A stretch of DNA of 50,099 bases from CAZGVV01 sp964529155. Its GTDB lineage: Bacteria; Pseudomonadota; Alphaproteobacteria; Rickettsiales; SXRF01. The stretch covers positions 1 to 50,099 of the forward strand of contig CAZGVV010000004.1 in assembly GCA_964529155.1 (NCBI GenBank), in the 5' to 3' direction. Below are positions 32,076 to 41,418 of the stretch, in pieces (the stretch's first letter is position 1; the number at the start of each line of letters is the position of its first letter). A model generated the notes under the pieces. The model made no database searches. It saw only the letters and a list, made by a program, of their open reading frames with translations, and had not been told where the DNA came from. The translations under genes and the position numbers were made by a program.

Positions 32076-33116
32076 ATGAGCACACCTATCACCATCGCCA
32101 TCATCGGTGCATCCGGCTATACTGGCGTGGAGTTAATCCGTCTTTTGATTCGTCATCCGCATGTAAAGATCGCTGCGCTCACTGCTGACAGCCAGGCGGG
32201 AAAACCCCTAGGAAGCATTTATCCGCATTTGGCTAATCGCGGGCTCCCGGATCCGGTAACCTTACCTGAGGTGGATTTTTCAGGGATTGATCTGGTGTTC
32301 TGTTGTTTGCCGCATGGCACTACCCAAACGGTCATCGCCGGGTTGCCCAACCATTTAAAAGTAGTCGATCTCTCCGCGGATTTCCGGCTTGCAGATACCG
32401 CCACCTATGCCCAGTGGTATGGTCACGCGCACCAAGCGCCGGATTTGCAGCCGGAGGCGGTATATGGACTTACCGAACATGCGCGAGAGGCCATTAAACA
32501 CGCGCGAATTGTCGCTAATCCGGGCTGCTATCCCACGGCGTCGCAACTCCCCCTTATACCACTGTTAGTTAGTCAACTCATTGTCGCTGATGATATTGTA
32601 ATTGATGCAAAATCAGGTGTCACCGGCGCGGGAAGATCAGCGAAGCTCGGCAATCTTTTTACTGAAATTGACGGAGGTATGTCGGCTTATGGTATTGGCA
32701 ATCACCGCCATATACCTGAGATTGAACAGGGGTTGAGCATCGCTGCTGGTCAGCCGATTCATATTAATTTTACGCCACATCTTATCCCCATGAACCGGGG
32801 CATACTCGCTACAATCTATGTTCGGTTGCGTGAAGGGGTTACGGTGGAACGTTTGCGGAGCTGTCTGCAGCATGCATATGACGCGGAACCTTTTGTGCAT
32901 GTATTAGCAGAAGGCGTGATGCCAAGCACACATCAGGTGCGGGGCACGAATGACTGTGTCATGGGCGTATTCCCGGGGCGTGCGGGGCGAGCTATTATTG
33001 TTTCTGCCATCGACAATCTGGTAAAGGGCGCATCTGGCCAGGCCGTACAGAATATGAACGTAATGATGGGCTGGCCCGAATCCATGGGGCTGGACGCGCT
33101 GGCTGTTTTCCCGTAA
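32076..33116 (+). CDS. argC: N-acetyl-gamma-glutamyl-phosphate reductase
   Basis: 346 residues from ATG 32076, with AAGGAAC upstream. IIGASGYTGVELIRLL binds NADPH, ANPGCYPTA holds the catalytic Cys, and KSGVTGAGRSAK, GNHRHIPEIEQ and HLIPMNRGILATIYV are conserved blocks. It is the third enzyme of arginine biosynthesis, reducing N-acetylglutamyl phosphate to the semialdehyde. The longer ORF beginning at 32019 spans the terminator and is not used. The position after rpsI is typical of Alphaproteobacteria. Confidence 0.96.
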   Translation: MSTPITIAIIGASGYTGVELIRLLIRHPHVKIAALTADSQAGKPLGSIYPHLANRGLPDPVTLPEVDFSGIDLVFCCLPHGTTQTVIAGLPNHLKVVDLSADFRLADTATYAQWYGHAHQAPDLQPEAVYGLTEHAREAIKHARIVANPGCYPTASQLPLIPLLVSQLIVADDIVIDAKSGVTGAGRSAKLGNLFTEIDGGMSAYGIGNHRHIPEIEQGLSIAAGQPIHINFTPHLIPMNRGILATIYVRLREGVTVERLRSCLQHAYDAEPFVHVLAEGVMPSTHQVRGTNDCVMGVFPGRAGRAIIVSAIDNLVKGASGQAVQNMNVMMGWPESMGLDALAVFP

Positions 33117-33125
33117 AGTTAGGGT

Positions 33126-33680
33126 ATGACGCCCTTAATTCTTCCTTATCAAGGTGAATACGCTCCTAAAGCGGTATGGCCCAACATTCATCCACGGGCT
33201 TACGTCGCGCCGGGTGTTGCCGTTATTGGTGACGTGGTGGTGGGCGAGGATTGCGGCATTTGGTTCGGTTGCGTGGTTCGCGGAGATGTAAATCATATCC
33301 GCATCGGTGCCCGTACCAATATTCAAGACGGCACCATGATCCACGTCACCCGAAAAACAGGGCCAACCATTATTGGGGCCGATGTGACCATTGGGCATTC
33401 GGCGCTTTTGCATGCCTGCAAGCTCGAAGATGCCTGTTTTATTGGCATGCGGGCCACGGTGATGGATGACGTGATTGTTGAAAGCGGCGGGTGGGTGGCT
33501 GCTGGCGCTCTGGTGACTCCGGGAAAGCGCGTTCCAAAAGGCCAAATCTGGGCTGGAAGCCCAGCCAAGTACTTCCGGGATTTAACTGAGGAAGAACAGG
33601 CGCATATCATGATTTCTTCGGAGAATTACGTCCGTTTGGCCAGGGAATACCTCTTGCGCCCGGGCGAGCAGCAAGTATAA
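33126..33680 (+). CDS. Gamma-carbonic anhydrase family protein
   Basis: 184 residues. Left-handed beta-helix hexapeptides run from HPRAYVAPGVAVIGDVVVGED to GQIWAGSPAKYFRDL. His73, His91 and His96 (TMIHV and GHSALLHA) are the three zinc ligands of gamma-class carbonic anhydrases. YrdA/PaaY-type homologues hydrate CO2 weakly or act as thioesterases. It starts 9 bases after argC, so the two are probably cotranscribed. Confidence 0.9.
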   Translation: MTPLILPYQGEYAPKAVWPNIHPRAYVAPGVAVIGDVVVGEDCGIWFGCVVRGDVNHIRIGARTNIQDGTMIHVTRKTGPTIIGADVTIGHSALLHACKLEDACFIGMRATVMDDVIVESGGWVAAGALVTPGKRVPKGQIWAGSPAKYFRDLTEEEQAHIMISSENYVRLAREYLLRPGEQQV

Positions 33681-33726
33681 CGCGCTCGTCATAAAACCTT
33701 CACACGACACGAGGGGGGCTTTTTCC

Positions 33727-33732
33727 TATAAT
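33727..33732 (+). promoter_or_regulatory. Candidate -10 box for the 476-residue orphan
   Basis: TATAAT lies 20 bases before the ATG at 33753. No convincing -35 element at the usual distance was seen. Confidence 0.4.
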
Positions 33733-33752
33733 CAATAGGATGGTAGAGGCTT

Positions 33753-35183
33753 ATGTTTGAATATATTCGGGAAAAGATCAGCGAATATGTCGATGACTTT
33801 GCGTATAAAGCAAAGCATTCGGTCAAACACGTCCTGGCGAAGGCGGGGATTAAGGGCGCGACCAAGCAGGTGATTGGAGTTGCTGTAGACGGAGCTTTTA
33901 CGGGTGCCATAAAAAAAGGCGAAGAAGTTGCCATAAAAAGTGCATTAAAAAACGCCGCTAAGCATATTGCCACGGAAGATATTCCTGTAGTCGGGAATTT
34001 GATGGCTAAAGTCTTCGGTCCGCATCTTAGTAAAGTGGATGCAACGTTTCTTATCGCTGCGCCTATCACTTCTGCCTTCAGCTTGTGGATGGAGCAGGAA
34101 GAGTACCATCATAATCTGGATAAAATTCTTAATCACTACCGCCCGGAAATTGCCTCGTGGCTGAATAATGGTAAGCGTCCGGAGCAGTTGACGCATGATG
34201 ACCTTTATGACGCTGCCTATGGCGACCCTACACGGAATATTCCGGGTAATCCTACCCTTCAGGACGCATTGAAACAAACGGTGCTGGAGCGTAATTGGAG
34301 CATGGGTATCTCCGTTGCTGCTACTGCCACCAGTACTTATGCCAGTGCGCTTGCTGAAGAAACGGTAGATGAGCATATTAGGCGCGGGTTGGCAGGAATG
34401 TTTGGTGAAGGCACTGCGCTTGCCACTTCTTCCTGGCTCAATAACGGTTTGGAAATGCTGGCGCTTGGTGTGCTCAGCTATGCGGTGTATGTGGCGGTGA
34501 AAACGCCGCTGCATTGGTTGGCGGAGCAATGTTTTGGCGTAGAAAAAGAAACCGTTGCTGAGAAAATTGATGGATTGCGTCGTGGGCGTGAAGAAGGCCG
34601 CGCGGTTACGGAAGCGCAGGTGATGGAGATTTACCTGGCGGCGCACCCGAATCTGGACAATGACATCCGCGAAAATTATGGCAAACATTTTTCTCGTATG
34701 CGCCCGAAAGCAAAAGAAGCGGTGCTGGCCGAGTTTGGACCGAAGCTGGATTTGGAGCGCATTGCTACGGAAATCAATGAAGGGCGCATGCGTCCTGAAG
34801 AATTGGCATTTGCTATCAGTGAGCAGAATTCTGGTGTATCCAAAGGCGAAGGTTCGCCCATGCCATCACCTGAGAAACTGCTTAAGCGTGCATGGTATAA
34901 ATGTAAGGACTCCATCTGCACGGTCTTTAAGCGTAAAGCGTCAGAAGTTAAGTCTAAGCCTGCCTCGTTGGTAACTGAGCCACAAGTGGTAACGATTGCT
35001 GCCGCGACGCCAGATGGCAAGGAAGAAATGGCAATGCAGTTTTATGAAGATGCAAAGCCAGGTCAGCATATGTCTTATGTGCAAATGGTCGGCACACAGC
35101 GTGGCAAAGATGGCAATCTGAGTTATCGCGAATTTGTTGAGCAATCGCGCGCAGGTGCTGAGCTTGGTGCGGTGCTGAGCTAA
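33753..35183 (+). CDS. Hypothetical protein, 476 residues
   Basis: No family recognised. The start (MFEYIREKISEYVDDFAYKAKHSVKHVLAKAGIK) is amphipathic and Lys-rich. Hydrophobic stretches occur near residues 95-112 (TFLIAAPITSAFSLWM) and 245-265 (GLEMLALGVLSYAVYVAV), so it may be membrane-associated. A charged helical region follows (EKIDGLRRGREEGRAVTEAQVMEIYLAAHP). The C-terminal 100 residues are low complexity and then end GKDGNLSYREFVEQSRAGAE. The ATG has an AGAGG ribosome site. Codon use resembles its neighbours, so it is probably resident. Confidence 0.65.
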   Translation: MFEYIREKISEYVDDFAYKAKHSVKHVLAKAGIKGATKQVIGVAVDGAFTGAIKKGEEVAIKSALKNAAKHIATEDIPVVGNLMAKVFGPHLSKVDATFLIAAPITSAFSLWMEQEEYHHNLDKILNHYRPEIASWLNNGKRPEQLTHDDLYDAAYGDPTRNIPGNPTLQDALKQTVLERNWSMGISVAATATSTYASALAEETVDEHIRRGLAGMFGEGTALATSSWLNNGLEMLALGVLSYAVYVAVKTPLHWLAEQCFGVEKETVAEKIDGLRRGREEGRAVTEAQVMEIYLAAHPNLDNDIRENYGKHFSRMRPKAKEAVLAEFGPKLDLERIATEINEGRMRPEELAFAISEQNSGVSKGEGSPMPSPEKLLKRAWYKCKDSICTVFKRKASEVKSKPASLVTEPQVVTIAAATPDGKEEMAMQFYEDAKPGQHMSYVQMVGTQRGKDGNLSYREFVEQSRAGAELGAVLS

Positions 35184-35231
35184 GAGCCTGTAACGATTTC
35201 GCCACGCCACAGCGAAATCGTCACATGCTCT
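35183..35231. terminator. Strong hairpin between convergent genes
   Basis: ACGATTTCGC (35193-35202) pairs with GCGAAATCGT (35212-35221), and AGAGC/GCTCT extends the stem outside a bulge. It lacks a T run, but its position between two convergent genes suggests mutual termination or transcript-end protection. Confidence 0.55.
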
Positions 35232-36036
35232 AAGGCTGAATCATAAAATTGTGACCCAGTGGGCCATGGCCTTTCCCAAAGCCGGGGGCTGCTTGAATAG
35301 CCGCTGCCACATAATTCTGACCGCGAGTGATGGCGTCACGCAATTTCATCTTTTCTCCAAGTCCTAATGCAATGGCCGATGCCAATGTGCAGCCAGTGCC
35401 ATGTGTATGGTTGGAGAAAATACGCGGCAGAATAAATTCTTCTGCGTCAGGCCCTGATACCAGCACGTTATGAATTTCTGGTTCATCATTAAGATGCGCG
35501 CCTTTGATTAATACTGCTTTTGGACCAAGCTCCAAAATACGTTTGGCGGCAATGTATATTTCGCGTGCGGTGGTGATAGGCATTTGCGCTAAAAATTCTG
35601 CTTCGGGAATATTGGGGGTAATAATAGCTGCCATGGGCATTAAGCGCTCTATCAAGGCACTCATTGCTTCTTTGGAAAGTAGTGGTGCACCGCCTTTTGC
35701 AACCATTACGGGGTCAATTACCAGGGGTATATTTTTATACCTTGCCAGGGTATTAGCGGTTTCTTCGATAATCTCTGCAGAAAAAAGCATTCCCGTTTTG
35801 ATGGCATCGGCCCCAATGTCGCTCAGGACTAAACGAATCTGTTGAGAGACAAATTCTGGTGGCACAGCATGAATACCAAAAACACCCATAGTGTTTTGGG
35901 CGGTAAGTGCCGTGATGGCAGTTGCCGCATAACCGCCTAAGCATGTGATGGTTTTTATATCGCCTTGAATGCCGGCGCCGCCGCCTGAATCAGAGCCAGC
36001 AATAATAAGTACACGTGTAAGGGGCTTTGCGGGCAT
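35230..36036 (-). CDS. thiD: Hydroxymethylpyrimidine/phosphomethylpyrimidine kinase
   Basis: 268 residues, ribokinase fold. IIAGSDSGGGAGIQGDIKTI (11-30) is the substrate-binding start, VIDPVMVAKGGAPLL (about 105-119) and NHTHGTGCTLASAIALGLG (about 208-226) hold the catalytic Cys and anion-hole region. It phosphorylates HMP and HMP-P for thiamine synthesis. It begins 6 bases after glmM. No TPP riboswitch is visible upstream, as expected inside an operon. Confidence 0.95.
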   Translation of the reverse strand: MPAKPLTRVLIIAGSDSGGGAGIQGDIKTITCLGGYAATAITALTAQNTMGVFGIHAVPPEFVSQQIRLVLSDIGADAIKTGMLFSAEIIEETANTLARYKNIPLVIDPVMVAKGGAPLLSKEAMSALIERLMPMAAIITPNIPEAEFLAQMPITTAREIYIAAKRILELGPKAVLIKGAHLNDEPEIHNVLVSGPDAEEFILPRIFSNHTHGTGCTLASAIALGLGEKMKLRDAITRGQNYVAAAIQAAPGFGKGHGPLGHNFMIQP

Positions 36037-36042
36037 ACTAAA

Positions 36043-37380
36043 TTACGCCTGCATTACTAAACACAATTTTTCAGCGAGTGCGTCAATGCGGTGCTTATCA
36101 TCGCCTTCCAGCATAATGCGTATTAGCGGTTCTGTGCCTGAAGCGCGCACCAATAAGCGCCCCGTATCTCCCAACTCTGTGCGCGCTGCTTCAACGGCTT
36201 TTTCGACATCAGGCCGGGTGAGTGGGGATATACCCCTGTAGGGTATATTACGCAAGAGTTGTGGCATCGGCGTAAACATGCGGCCACATATGCTCAACGG
36301 TTTTCCGCTTTCACGCATCACGGCTAATGCCTGAAGTGCGGCAATTAAGCCGTCACCAGTGGCGGCATAGTCAGATAAAATAATATGACCGGAAGGTTCG
36401 CCGCCTAAATTGCAGCCTCGCGTGCGCATGGCTTCTGCAACATAGCGATCACCAATATTGGCTCGAATGAGGGTAATACCCATGGTTGCCAGGTAACGCT
36501 CTAATCCCATATTCGACATATGGGTCCCTACCACGCAGCCACCTTTTAATAAACCATATTCATGCCAATGGGTGGCGATCATGGCAAGCATCTGATCGCC
36601 GTCCAGCACATGGCCTGTTTCATCGCAGACCAATACGCGATCTGCGTCACCGTCCAGCGCTATTCCCATGTGAGCGCCGGTTGCAATTACGGTTTCACAC
36701 ATGGCGGCGGGTGCAGTGGAGCCACATTCGTTGTTGATGTTAAATCCATCGGGAGATACCCCTATGGGGTATAATTTAGCGCCAAGCTCGCTGAGGATAA
36801 GTGGCCCAACCTGGTATGCTGCGCCATGTGCGCAATCGAGAACAATATTCAAGTCATCTAAAGTAAGGTGACGGGGAAACGAGCGCTTGGCGTTTTCAAT
36901 GTAGCGTCCATGCGCATCATCCAGGCGACGCGCACGACCCAAGGCGTTTGGTGCTGCCAGTGTTGCGCCGCCAATATCTGCGATTAATGCTTCAATAGCT
37001 TGTTCATCAGCATCGGATAATTTCTCACCCGCAGGGCCAAATAACTTTAATCCGTTATCCGTATAGGGATTATGAGAGGCGGAAATCATGATTCCTAAAT
37101 CCGCGCGCATGGAGCGCACCAGCATCGACACGGCAGGCGTAGGCAACGGTCCAACTAATACTACGTCCATTCCCGCGGCAATAAGCCCGGAAGTAAGCGC
37201 GGGTTCTAGCATATAACCGGAAAGGCGGGTGTCTTTTGCAATGACGGCGCGGTGGCGATGGTTGCCCCGGTTAAAATAGCTTCCTGCAGCTAACCCCAAT
37301 TTCAGCGCAACTTCGGCTGTCATTGGGTATTGATTAGCAGTGCCACGAATACCATCTGTGCCAAAAAGTTTAGCCGTCAT
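36043..37380 (-). CDS. glmM: Phosphoglucosamine mutase
   Basis: 445 residues from ATG 37378-37380. KLFGTDGIRGTANQYPMTAE is the start signature, GIMISASHNPYTDNGLK holds the phosphoserine, DGDADR binds Mg2+, GGEPSGHI is the sugar loop and VRASGTEPLIRIMLEG the phosphate loop. It interconverts GlcN-6-P and GlcN-1-P for peptidoglycan and LPS. Its start overlaps the ftsH stop by 11 bases, the usual ftsH-glmM arrangement. Two copies of a short palindromic repeat lie inside the gene. Confidence 0.95.
   Translation of the reverse strand: MTAKLFGTDGIRGTANQYPMTAEVALKLGLAAGSYFNRGNHRHRAVIAKDTRLSGYMLEPALTSGLIAAGMDVVLVGPLPTPAVSMLVRSMRADLGIMISASHNPYTDNGLKLFGPAGEKLSDADEQAIEALIADIGGATLAAPNALGRARRLDDAHGRYIENAKRSFPRHLTLDDLNIVLDCAHGAAYQVGPLILSELGAKLYPIGVSPDGFNINNECGSTAPAAMCETVIATGAHMGIALDGDADRVLVCDETGHVLDGDQMLAMIATHWHEYGLLKGGCVVGTHMSNMGLERYLATMGITLIRANIGDRYVAEAMRTRGCNLGGEPSGHIILSDYAATGDGLIAALQALAVMRESGKPLSICGRMFTPMPQLLRNIPYRGISPLTRPDVEKAVEAARTELGDTGRLLVRASGTEPLIRIMLEGDDKHRIDALAEKLCLVMQA
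36230..36246. repeat. 17-bp near-palindrome in glmM, copy 1
   Basis: ATACCCCTGTAGGGTAT; its reverse complement plus the following bases match copy 2 over about 22 positions. It is read in a different codon phase from copy 2. Confidence 0.55.
36756..36772. repeat. 17-bp near-palindrome in glmM, copy 2
   Basis: ATACCCCTATGGGGTAT, palindromic except for the centre. It lies 526 bases from copy 1, in the same orientation with similar flanks. Confidence 0.55.
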
Positions 37381-39267
37381 TGGCGGCCTTTTTGTCGCGG
37401 CTGCTTGGCAATGAGGACTGGGCGCGGGGCTGGCGTGGTGCATCAAGATTTACCCGGTCAATGGTTTTTCCCTCCAGCAATGCTTTGATTTCATCTCCAC
37501 TGAGCGTTTCGTATTCTAATAATGCTTTGGCGACAATATGCAGCTCATCAATAAAATCGGTAAGGATTTGACGGGTGCGTGTCATGGCATCTTCCACAAT
37601 ACGTTTTACTTCTGCATCAATAAGAGCCGCCGTTTCATCGGAAATATTACGTCCACCGCTTTGCATAAGGCTATTGCCGATAAACACTTCTTGTTGGTCC
37701 CCACTTAAATGCAGTGGCCCCACTTTCTCACTCATTCCCCATTCCATAACCATGGCGCGGGACATGCGTGTAGCATATTGGATGTCAGATGAAGCGCCGC
37801 TGGTGACTTTGTCATGGCCGAAAATCAATTCCTCTGCCACACGACCACCCATAGCTACGGCTAAATCGGCATGCATTTTTTCGCGCGTAACCGAAAGCTT
37901 ATCGCGTTCCGGCAAGCGCATTACCATGCCAAGTGCGCGCCCGCGAGGAATGATGGTGGGCAATGCAGTGCAACGATAGCATGCCCGCCCTCATGATAAG
38001 CGGTAAGCTTTTTTTCTTCATCCGACATGGCCAGTGATTTGCGTTCTGCTCCCATCATTACCTTGTCTTTTGCTTCTTCCATTTCACGCATGGTGACAAC
38101 TTTTTTACCACGGCGTGCTGCCAGGAGCGCGGCTTCATTCACAATATTTGCCAGATCTGCACCGGAAAAACCCGGTGTTCCACGGGCGATAACGCGGGCA
38201 TCGACATCCGGGCCGCGTGGTACTTTTTTCAAATGCACTTCCAGAATTTTTTCGCGGCCATTGATATCGGGATTAGGCACGGTGATTTGCCGGTCAAAAC
38301 GGCCAGGCCGCAAAAGTGCGGGGTCTAGTACATCCGGGCGATTGGTAGCGGCAATGATAATGACGGACTCATTAGCTTCAAACCCATCCATTTCGACAAG
38401 TAATTGATTGAGGGTTTGTTCGCGTTCATCATTGCCGCCGCCCAGGCCAGCGCCCCGATGACGGCCTACTGCGTCAATTTCGTCGATGAAAATGATGCAG
38501 GGAGAATGTTTTTTGCCTTGCTCAAACATATCGCGGACACGGCTGGCACCGACACCTACGAACATTTCCACGAAATCGGAACCGGAAATGGTAAAAAACG
38601 GTACTTTCGCTTCGCCAGCAATAGCGCGGGCAAGCAATGTTTTCCCTGTCCCCGGAGGGCCAACCAGCAAGCAACCGCGTGGAATTTTTGCGCCGAGTTT
38701 TTGAAATTTCTGTGGATCTTTCAGAAAATCCACTAATTCTTGCAGCTCATCTTTTGCTTCGTCAATACCCGCGACATTATCAAAGGTGACGCGCTCTTTA
38801 TTTTCATTAAGCATACGGGCGCGTGAACGGCCAAAGCCCATCGCTCCGCCGCCTTTACCGGATTGCATCTGGCGCATGACGAAAATATACGCACCGGCGA
38901 TTAAGAAAATGGGGAACCAGGAAATGATGGCGCTCCAGAATGAGTCAGAGCGTGCATCGTCCACACTTGCGGTGATTTTAACGCCTTTGGCCGCTAATTT
39001 ATCAACCAGGCCAGGGTATTCGGGGGCTTGGGTAAAAAAGACATCGCCGCTGCTGATATGGCCGGAAATATTAGAGCCTCGGCTGTTGGATTCATGGATG
39101 ACCACGTCCGATACGTCACCGCTGTCTACTTTAGTTAAAAACTCAGAGAACGACAGGCGAGTGCTGCCAGCTTGTTCCGCACTATTATGAAACATATTGA
39201 ATAGAACTACCAACAGCAGCGTTACTACTGCCAGAATGATAAAGTTACGTGTGTTATTAGTGGGCAT
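37370..39267 (-). CDS. ftsH: ATP-dependent zinc metalloprotease FtsH, frame broken
   Basis: Two overlapping frames together make one FtsH. The 5' part (39267 down to about 37960) has the N-terminal membrane helix, a periplasmic domain, a second helix (FWSAIISWFPIFLIAGAYIFV), Walker A GPPGTGKT, Walker B IIFIDEIDAVGR, the SRH and the zinc motif HEGGH. The frame then reads CPPSFLAG and stops. The other frame resumes at TIIPRGRALGMVMRLPE and runs to the end. About ten residues usually present between ALH and TIIPRGR are missing, so a deletion of about 25 bases shifts the frame. FtsH is normally vital, so an assembly error is likely. Confidence 0.88.
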
Positions 39268-39327
39268 TAGCTGCGATCCTCTGTGGATGACGTGAGGTCT
39301 ATTATATGGCGTGCGGCGCGCTTGGTT

Positions 39328-40371
39328 TCAACCTGATTCGCTTCTTTTTAGTGAATTTTCATGACAAATGTGCAATTCACCTTTGGCGCGAGTAATCAAA
39401 CAGTTAAGTAAGGTGCGGCGTATACGTTGCCGCGTGCCATCAACAAGGGCTGCATAGAGTCGTTCCAGTTCCATAAATCGGGGAGGATGGGGTGCTCCGC
39501 TGATTTTAACGAGTGTGTGTGAGAGCACACGGAATGCTAAATCCTGTGGTAATAGCAGGAAAGTATCGCTGCTAAATCGCCAGCCATTAGGTAGCGGCAG
39601 CGCATGGGTATCAAGCCATTGTTTGGTTTCGGCTTCACGCTCAGTGCGGATATGGTCTAATTGGTGGGCTGTATGTGCCAATTGTAAGATAATGCTATTT
39701 TTATTAGGAAGCGTCGCTAATTGCATGCGCAGTCGATTACGATCAAAGCGGACTAGGTTATTGGTTGGATCTTCAATCCAGGTGTGGTGACGTGCATTCA
39801 GGGTAGCAATTAAACGGGATTTCGGGCATCCCAATAATGGCCGCATTAAAATGATGCCATAATGAGAATGAATGGGGCGTATGGCGGCTAACCCCTCAAT
39901 GTGGCTGCCGCGTTTAATGCGCATTAATACGGTTTCTGCCTGGTCATCGGCGTGATGGGCTACGAGTAAGCGAGGGATGCCATGCGAGATGCAATATTCA
40001 GCCATTAGCCGGTAGCGTGCGTCGCGGGCGTTTGCTTGCAGATTTCCTGCGTCGTTGCCGCCATGCCAATGCAAGATGTGATGAGGAATACCAGACGCCT
40101 GCATCCACTCTGCGACTTGATGCGCTTCTGCTTCAGAGCTTTCGCGCAAATGGTGGTCTACGGTAAGTGCGGTTAGCGCGATATTGTGTGAAGTGGCCCA
40201 ATGTGCGGCTAGTAACGCAAGTGCCATACTGTCGGCACCTCCGGAAACAGCAACCGCCAGCGATAGAGGCGGAGCAGAGGAAAGCGTATGCATCCAGCCT
40301 GAAAATTCTTCGGAAGTAATAGGCGCTGAACCCGGGGAAGTGCTCATCAACTGAGGATTACTTGCATCCAA
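39328..40371 (-). CDS. tilS: tRNA(Ile)-lysidine synthase
   Basis: 347 residues. The PP-loop SGGADSMAL (43-51) binds ATP. VDHHLRESSEAEA, HADDQAETVLMRIKRGSHIEGLAAI and LMRPLLGCPKS are family blocks. It converts C34 of tRNA-Ile(CAU) to lysidine so that AUA is read as Ile. It is shorter than E. coli TilS, lacking most of the C-terminal domain, as in many Alphaproteobacteria. The start may instead be ATG 40345-40347, which would avoid overlap with cpoB. Confidence 0.9.
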   Translation of the reverse strand: MDASNPQLMSTSPGSAPITSEEFSGWMHTLSSAPPLSLAVAVSGGADSMALALLAAHWATSHNIALTALTVDHHLRESSEAEAHQVAEWMQASGIPHHILHWHGGNDAGNLQANARDARYRLMAEYCISHGIPRLLVAHHADDQAETVLMRIKRGSHIEGLAAIRPIHSHYGIILMRPLLGCPKSRLIATLNARHHTWIEDPTNNLVRFDRNRLRMQLATLPNKNSIILQLAHTAHQLDHIRTEREAETKQWLDTHALPLPNGWRFSSDTFLLLPQDLAFRVLSHTLVKISGAPHPPRFMELERLYAALVDGTRQRIRRTLLNCLITRAKGELHICHENSLKRSESG

Positions 40372-41338
40372 TGCGTGTACGTTCCGTTCCGGCTTTTTGT
40401 ACGACGCCTTTGGACGTATCTTTAAATTTCACCAGAATTTGCCCCAATACTACGCAAGCTTCTTTGTTTTGCTCCATTGCGTTGAGTGAAAGCGCCAGCT
40501 TAAGCAAATTATCCGCTGCCTTAGGGCCGCTTGGTTTAGCTTCAAATCCTTGGCGGAAATTATCGGCAGCTTTTACGTAATCCCTGCGGATGTAATGGGT
40601 TTCACCGAGCCAGTAAAATGCATTACCGATAAGTGCGTCTTTAGGGTATTTTTCGGTGAATGCCTGAAAAGATTCGGCGGCTTCGCTGTAGTGCGTTTGA
40701 TTTAACAAGCGGAAGGCATGATTATATAGGTCTCGGGGGTTATTATATTCTTCTTTAGGCGTATCTTTTGCGTCTGCAGGTTCCTTTGTATCTTTATCTT
40801 TTACTTCTTTGGCTGCTTTATCATCAGTCATTTTATCATCAGAAATGACATGTGCGCCGGTGGGCTCTTTCGCAGAATCTTTATGCGCGTCTTCTTTTGC
40901 AGGGGGCGTTGTAGCGGCTGACGATGCAGGAGCTGCGGCGGGTGTTGCTACCGCGGTGTGTTGGGCCTGATTTATTTCGTTCAGACGGAAATCTGTGTCC
41001 TTGCGGAATTTTTCAAAATCATCGGCTAGTTTTTTATTTTGAAAACGATTTTCTTCGATTTGACCGCGTAATTGACGCATTTGCTCTTCAATTGCACTCA
41101 GGCGCACTTCCTGATTTGCTGTAACCGGGCCGGAAGAGATGGGAGCAGCGTCTTCGCTGGAAATGGATGTTGTATTCGGTGTTTCGCCGCGAGAGAGTTG
41201 GCGTTGCAATACCATGACGTCGCGTTGCAGGCGGTCAATGCGGTCGGCTACATCGCTATTGGTTTGACCAAGGGCAGCCAATGGCAAAAAGATTGCCAGG
41301 CTAAAAAGGAAGGGGCGGTGTAAATGAAAAAATTGCAA
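40358..41338 (-). CDS. cpoB: Tol-Pal system protein CpoB/YbgF
   Basis: 326 residues. The signal peptide ends near ALGQTNSD. Residues 30-130 contain two coiled-coil stretches (DRIDRLQRDVMVLQRQL and EEQMRQLRGQIEENRFQNKKLADDFEKF) for trimerisation. A long Lys/Asp/Ala linker follows, and then TPR repeats (RDLYNHAFRLLNQTHYSEAAESFQAF, NAFYWLGETHYIRRDYVKAADNF). It coordinates outer-membrane constriction with peptidoglycan synthesis in the periplasm. It lies 80 bases after pal, beyond a hairpin. Confidence 0.92.
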   Translation of the reverse strand: MQFFHLHRPFLFSLAIFLPLAALGQTNSDVADRIDRLQRDVMVLQRQLSRGETPNTTSISSEDAAPISSGPVTANQEVRLSAIEEQMRQLRGQIEENRFQNKKLADDFEKFRKDTDFRLNEINQAQHTAVATPAAAPASSAATTPPAKEDAHKDSAKEPTGAHVISDDKMTDDKAAKEVKDKDTKEPADAKDTPKEEYNNPRDLYNHAFRLLNQTHYSEAAESFQAFTEKYPKDALIGNAFYWLGETHYIRRDYVKAADNFRQGFEAKPSGPKAADNLLKLALSLNAMEQNKEACVVLGQILVKFKDTSKGVVQKAGTERTRIGCK

Positions 41339-41351
41339 CGGCGCTACCTTT

Positions 41352-41401
41352 AAAAAGAATCGCCCCGTGATTCATGCGAGAAAGCAGGAATACACGGGGC
41401 G
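41352..41401 (-). terminator. Terminator or attenuator between pal and cpoB
   Basis: CGCCCCGTG and CACGGGGCG (41361-41369 and 41393-41401) form a stem with a 23-base loop, and on the minus strand it ends ATTCTTTTT. It would reduce cpoB-tilS transcription relative to tolB-pal. Confidence 0.65.
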
Positions 41402-41418
41402 AGGGGATTCACGTCCAA

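Noticed and set aside
33945..34688. 247-codon minus-strand ORF antisense to the 476-residue orphan
   Set aside because: The sense frame has a ribosome site, -10 box and sensible protein composition; the antisense has neither.
35200..36100. TPP riboswitch near thiD
   Set aside because: thiD starts 6 bases after glmM in an operon, leaving no leader space, and no THI-box motif was seen.
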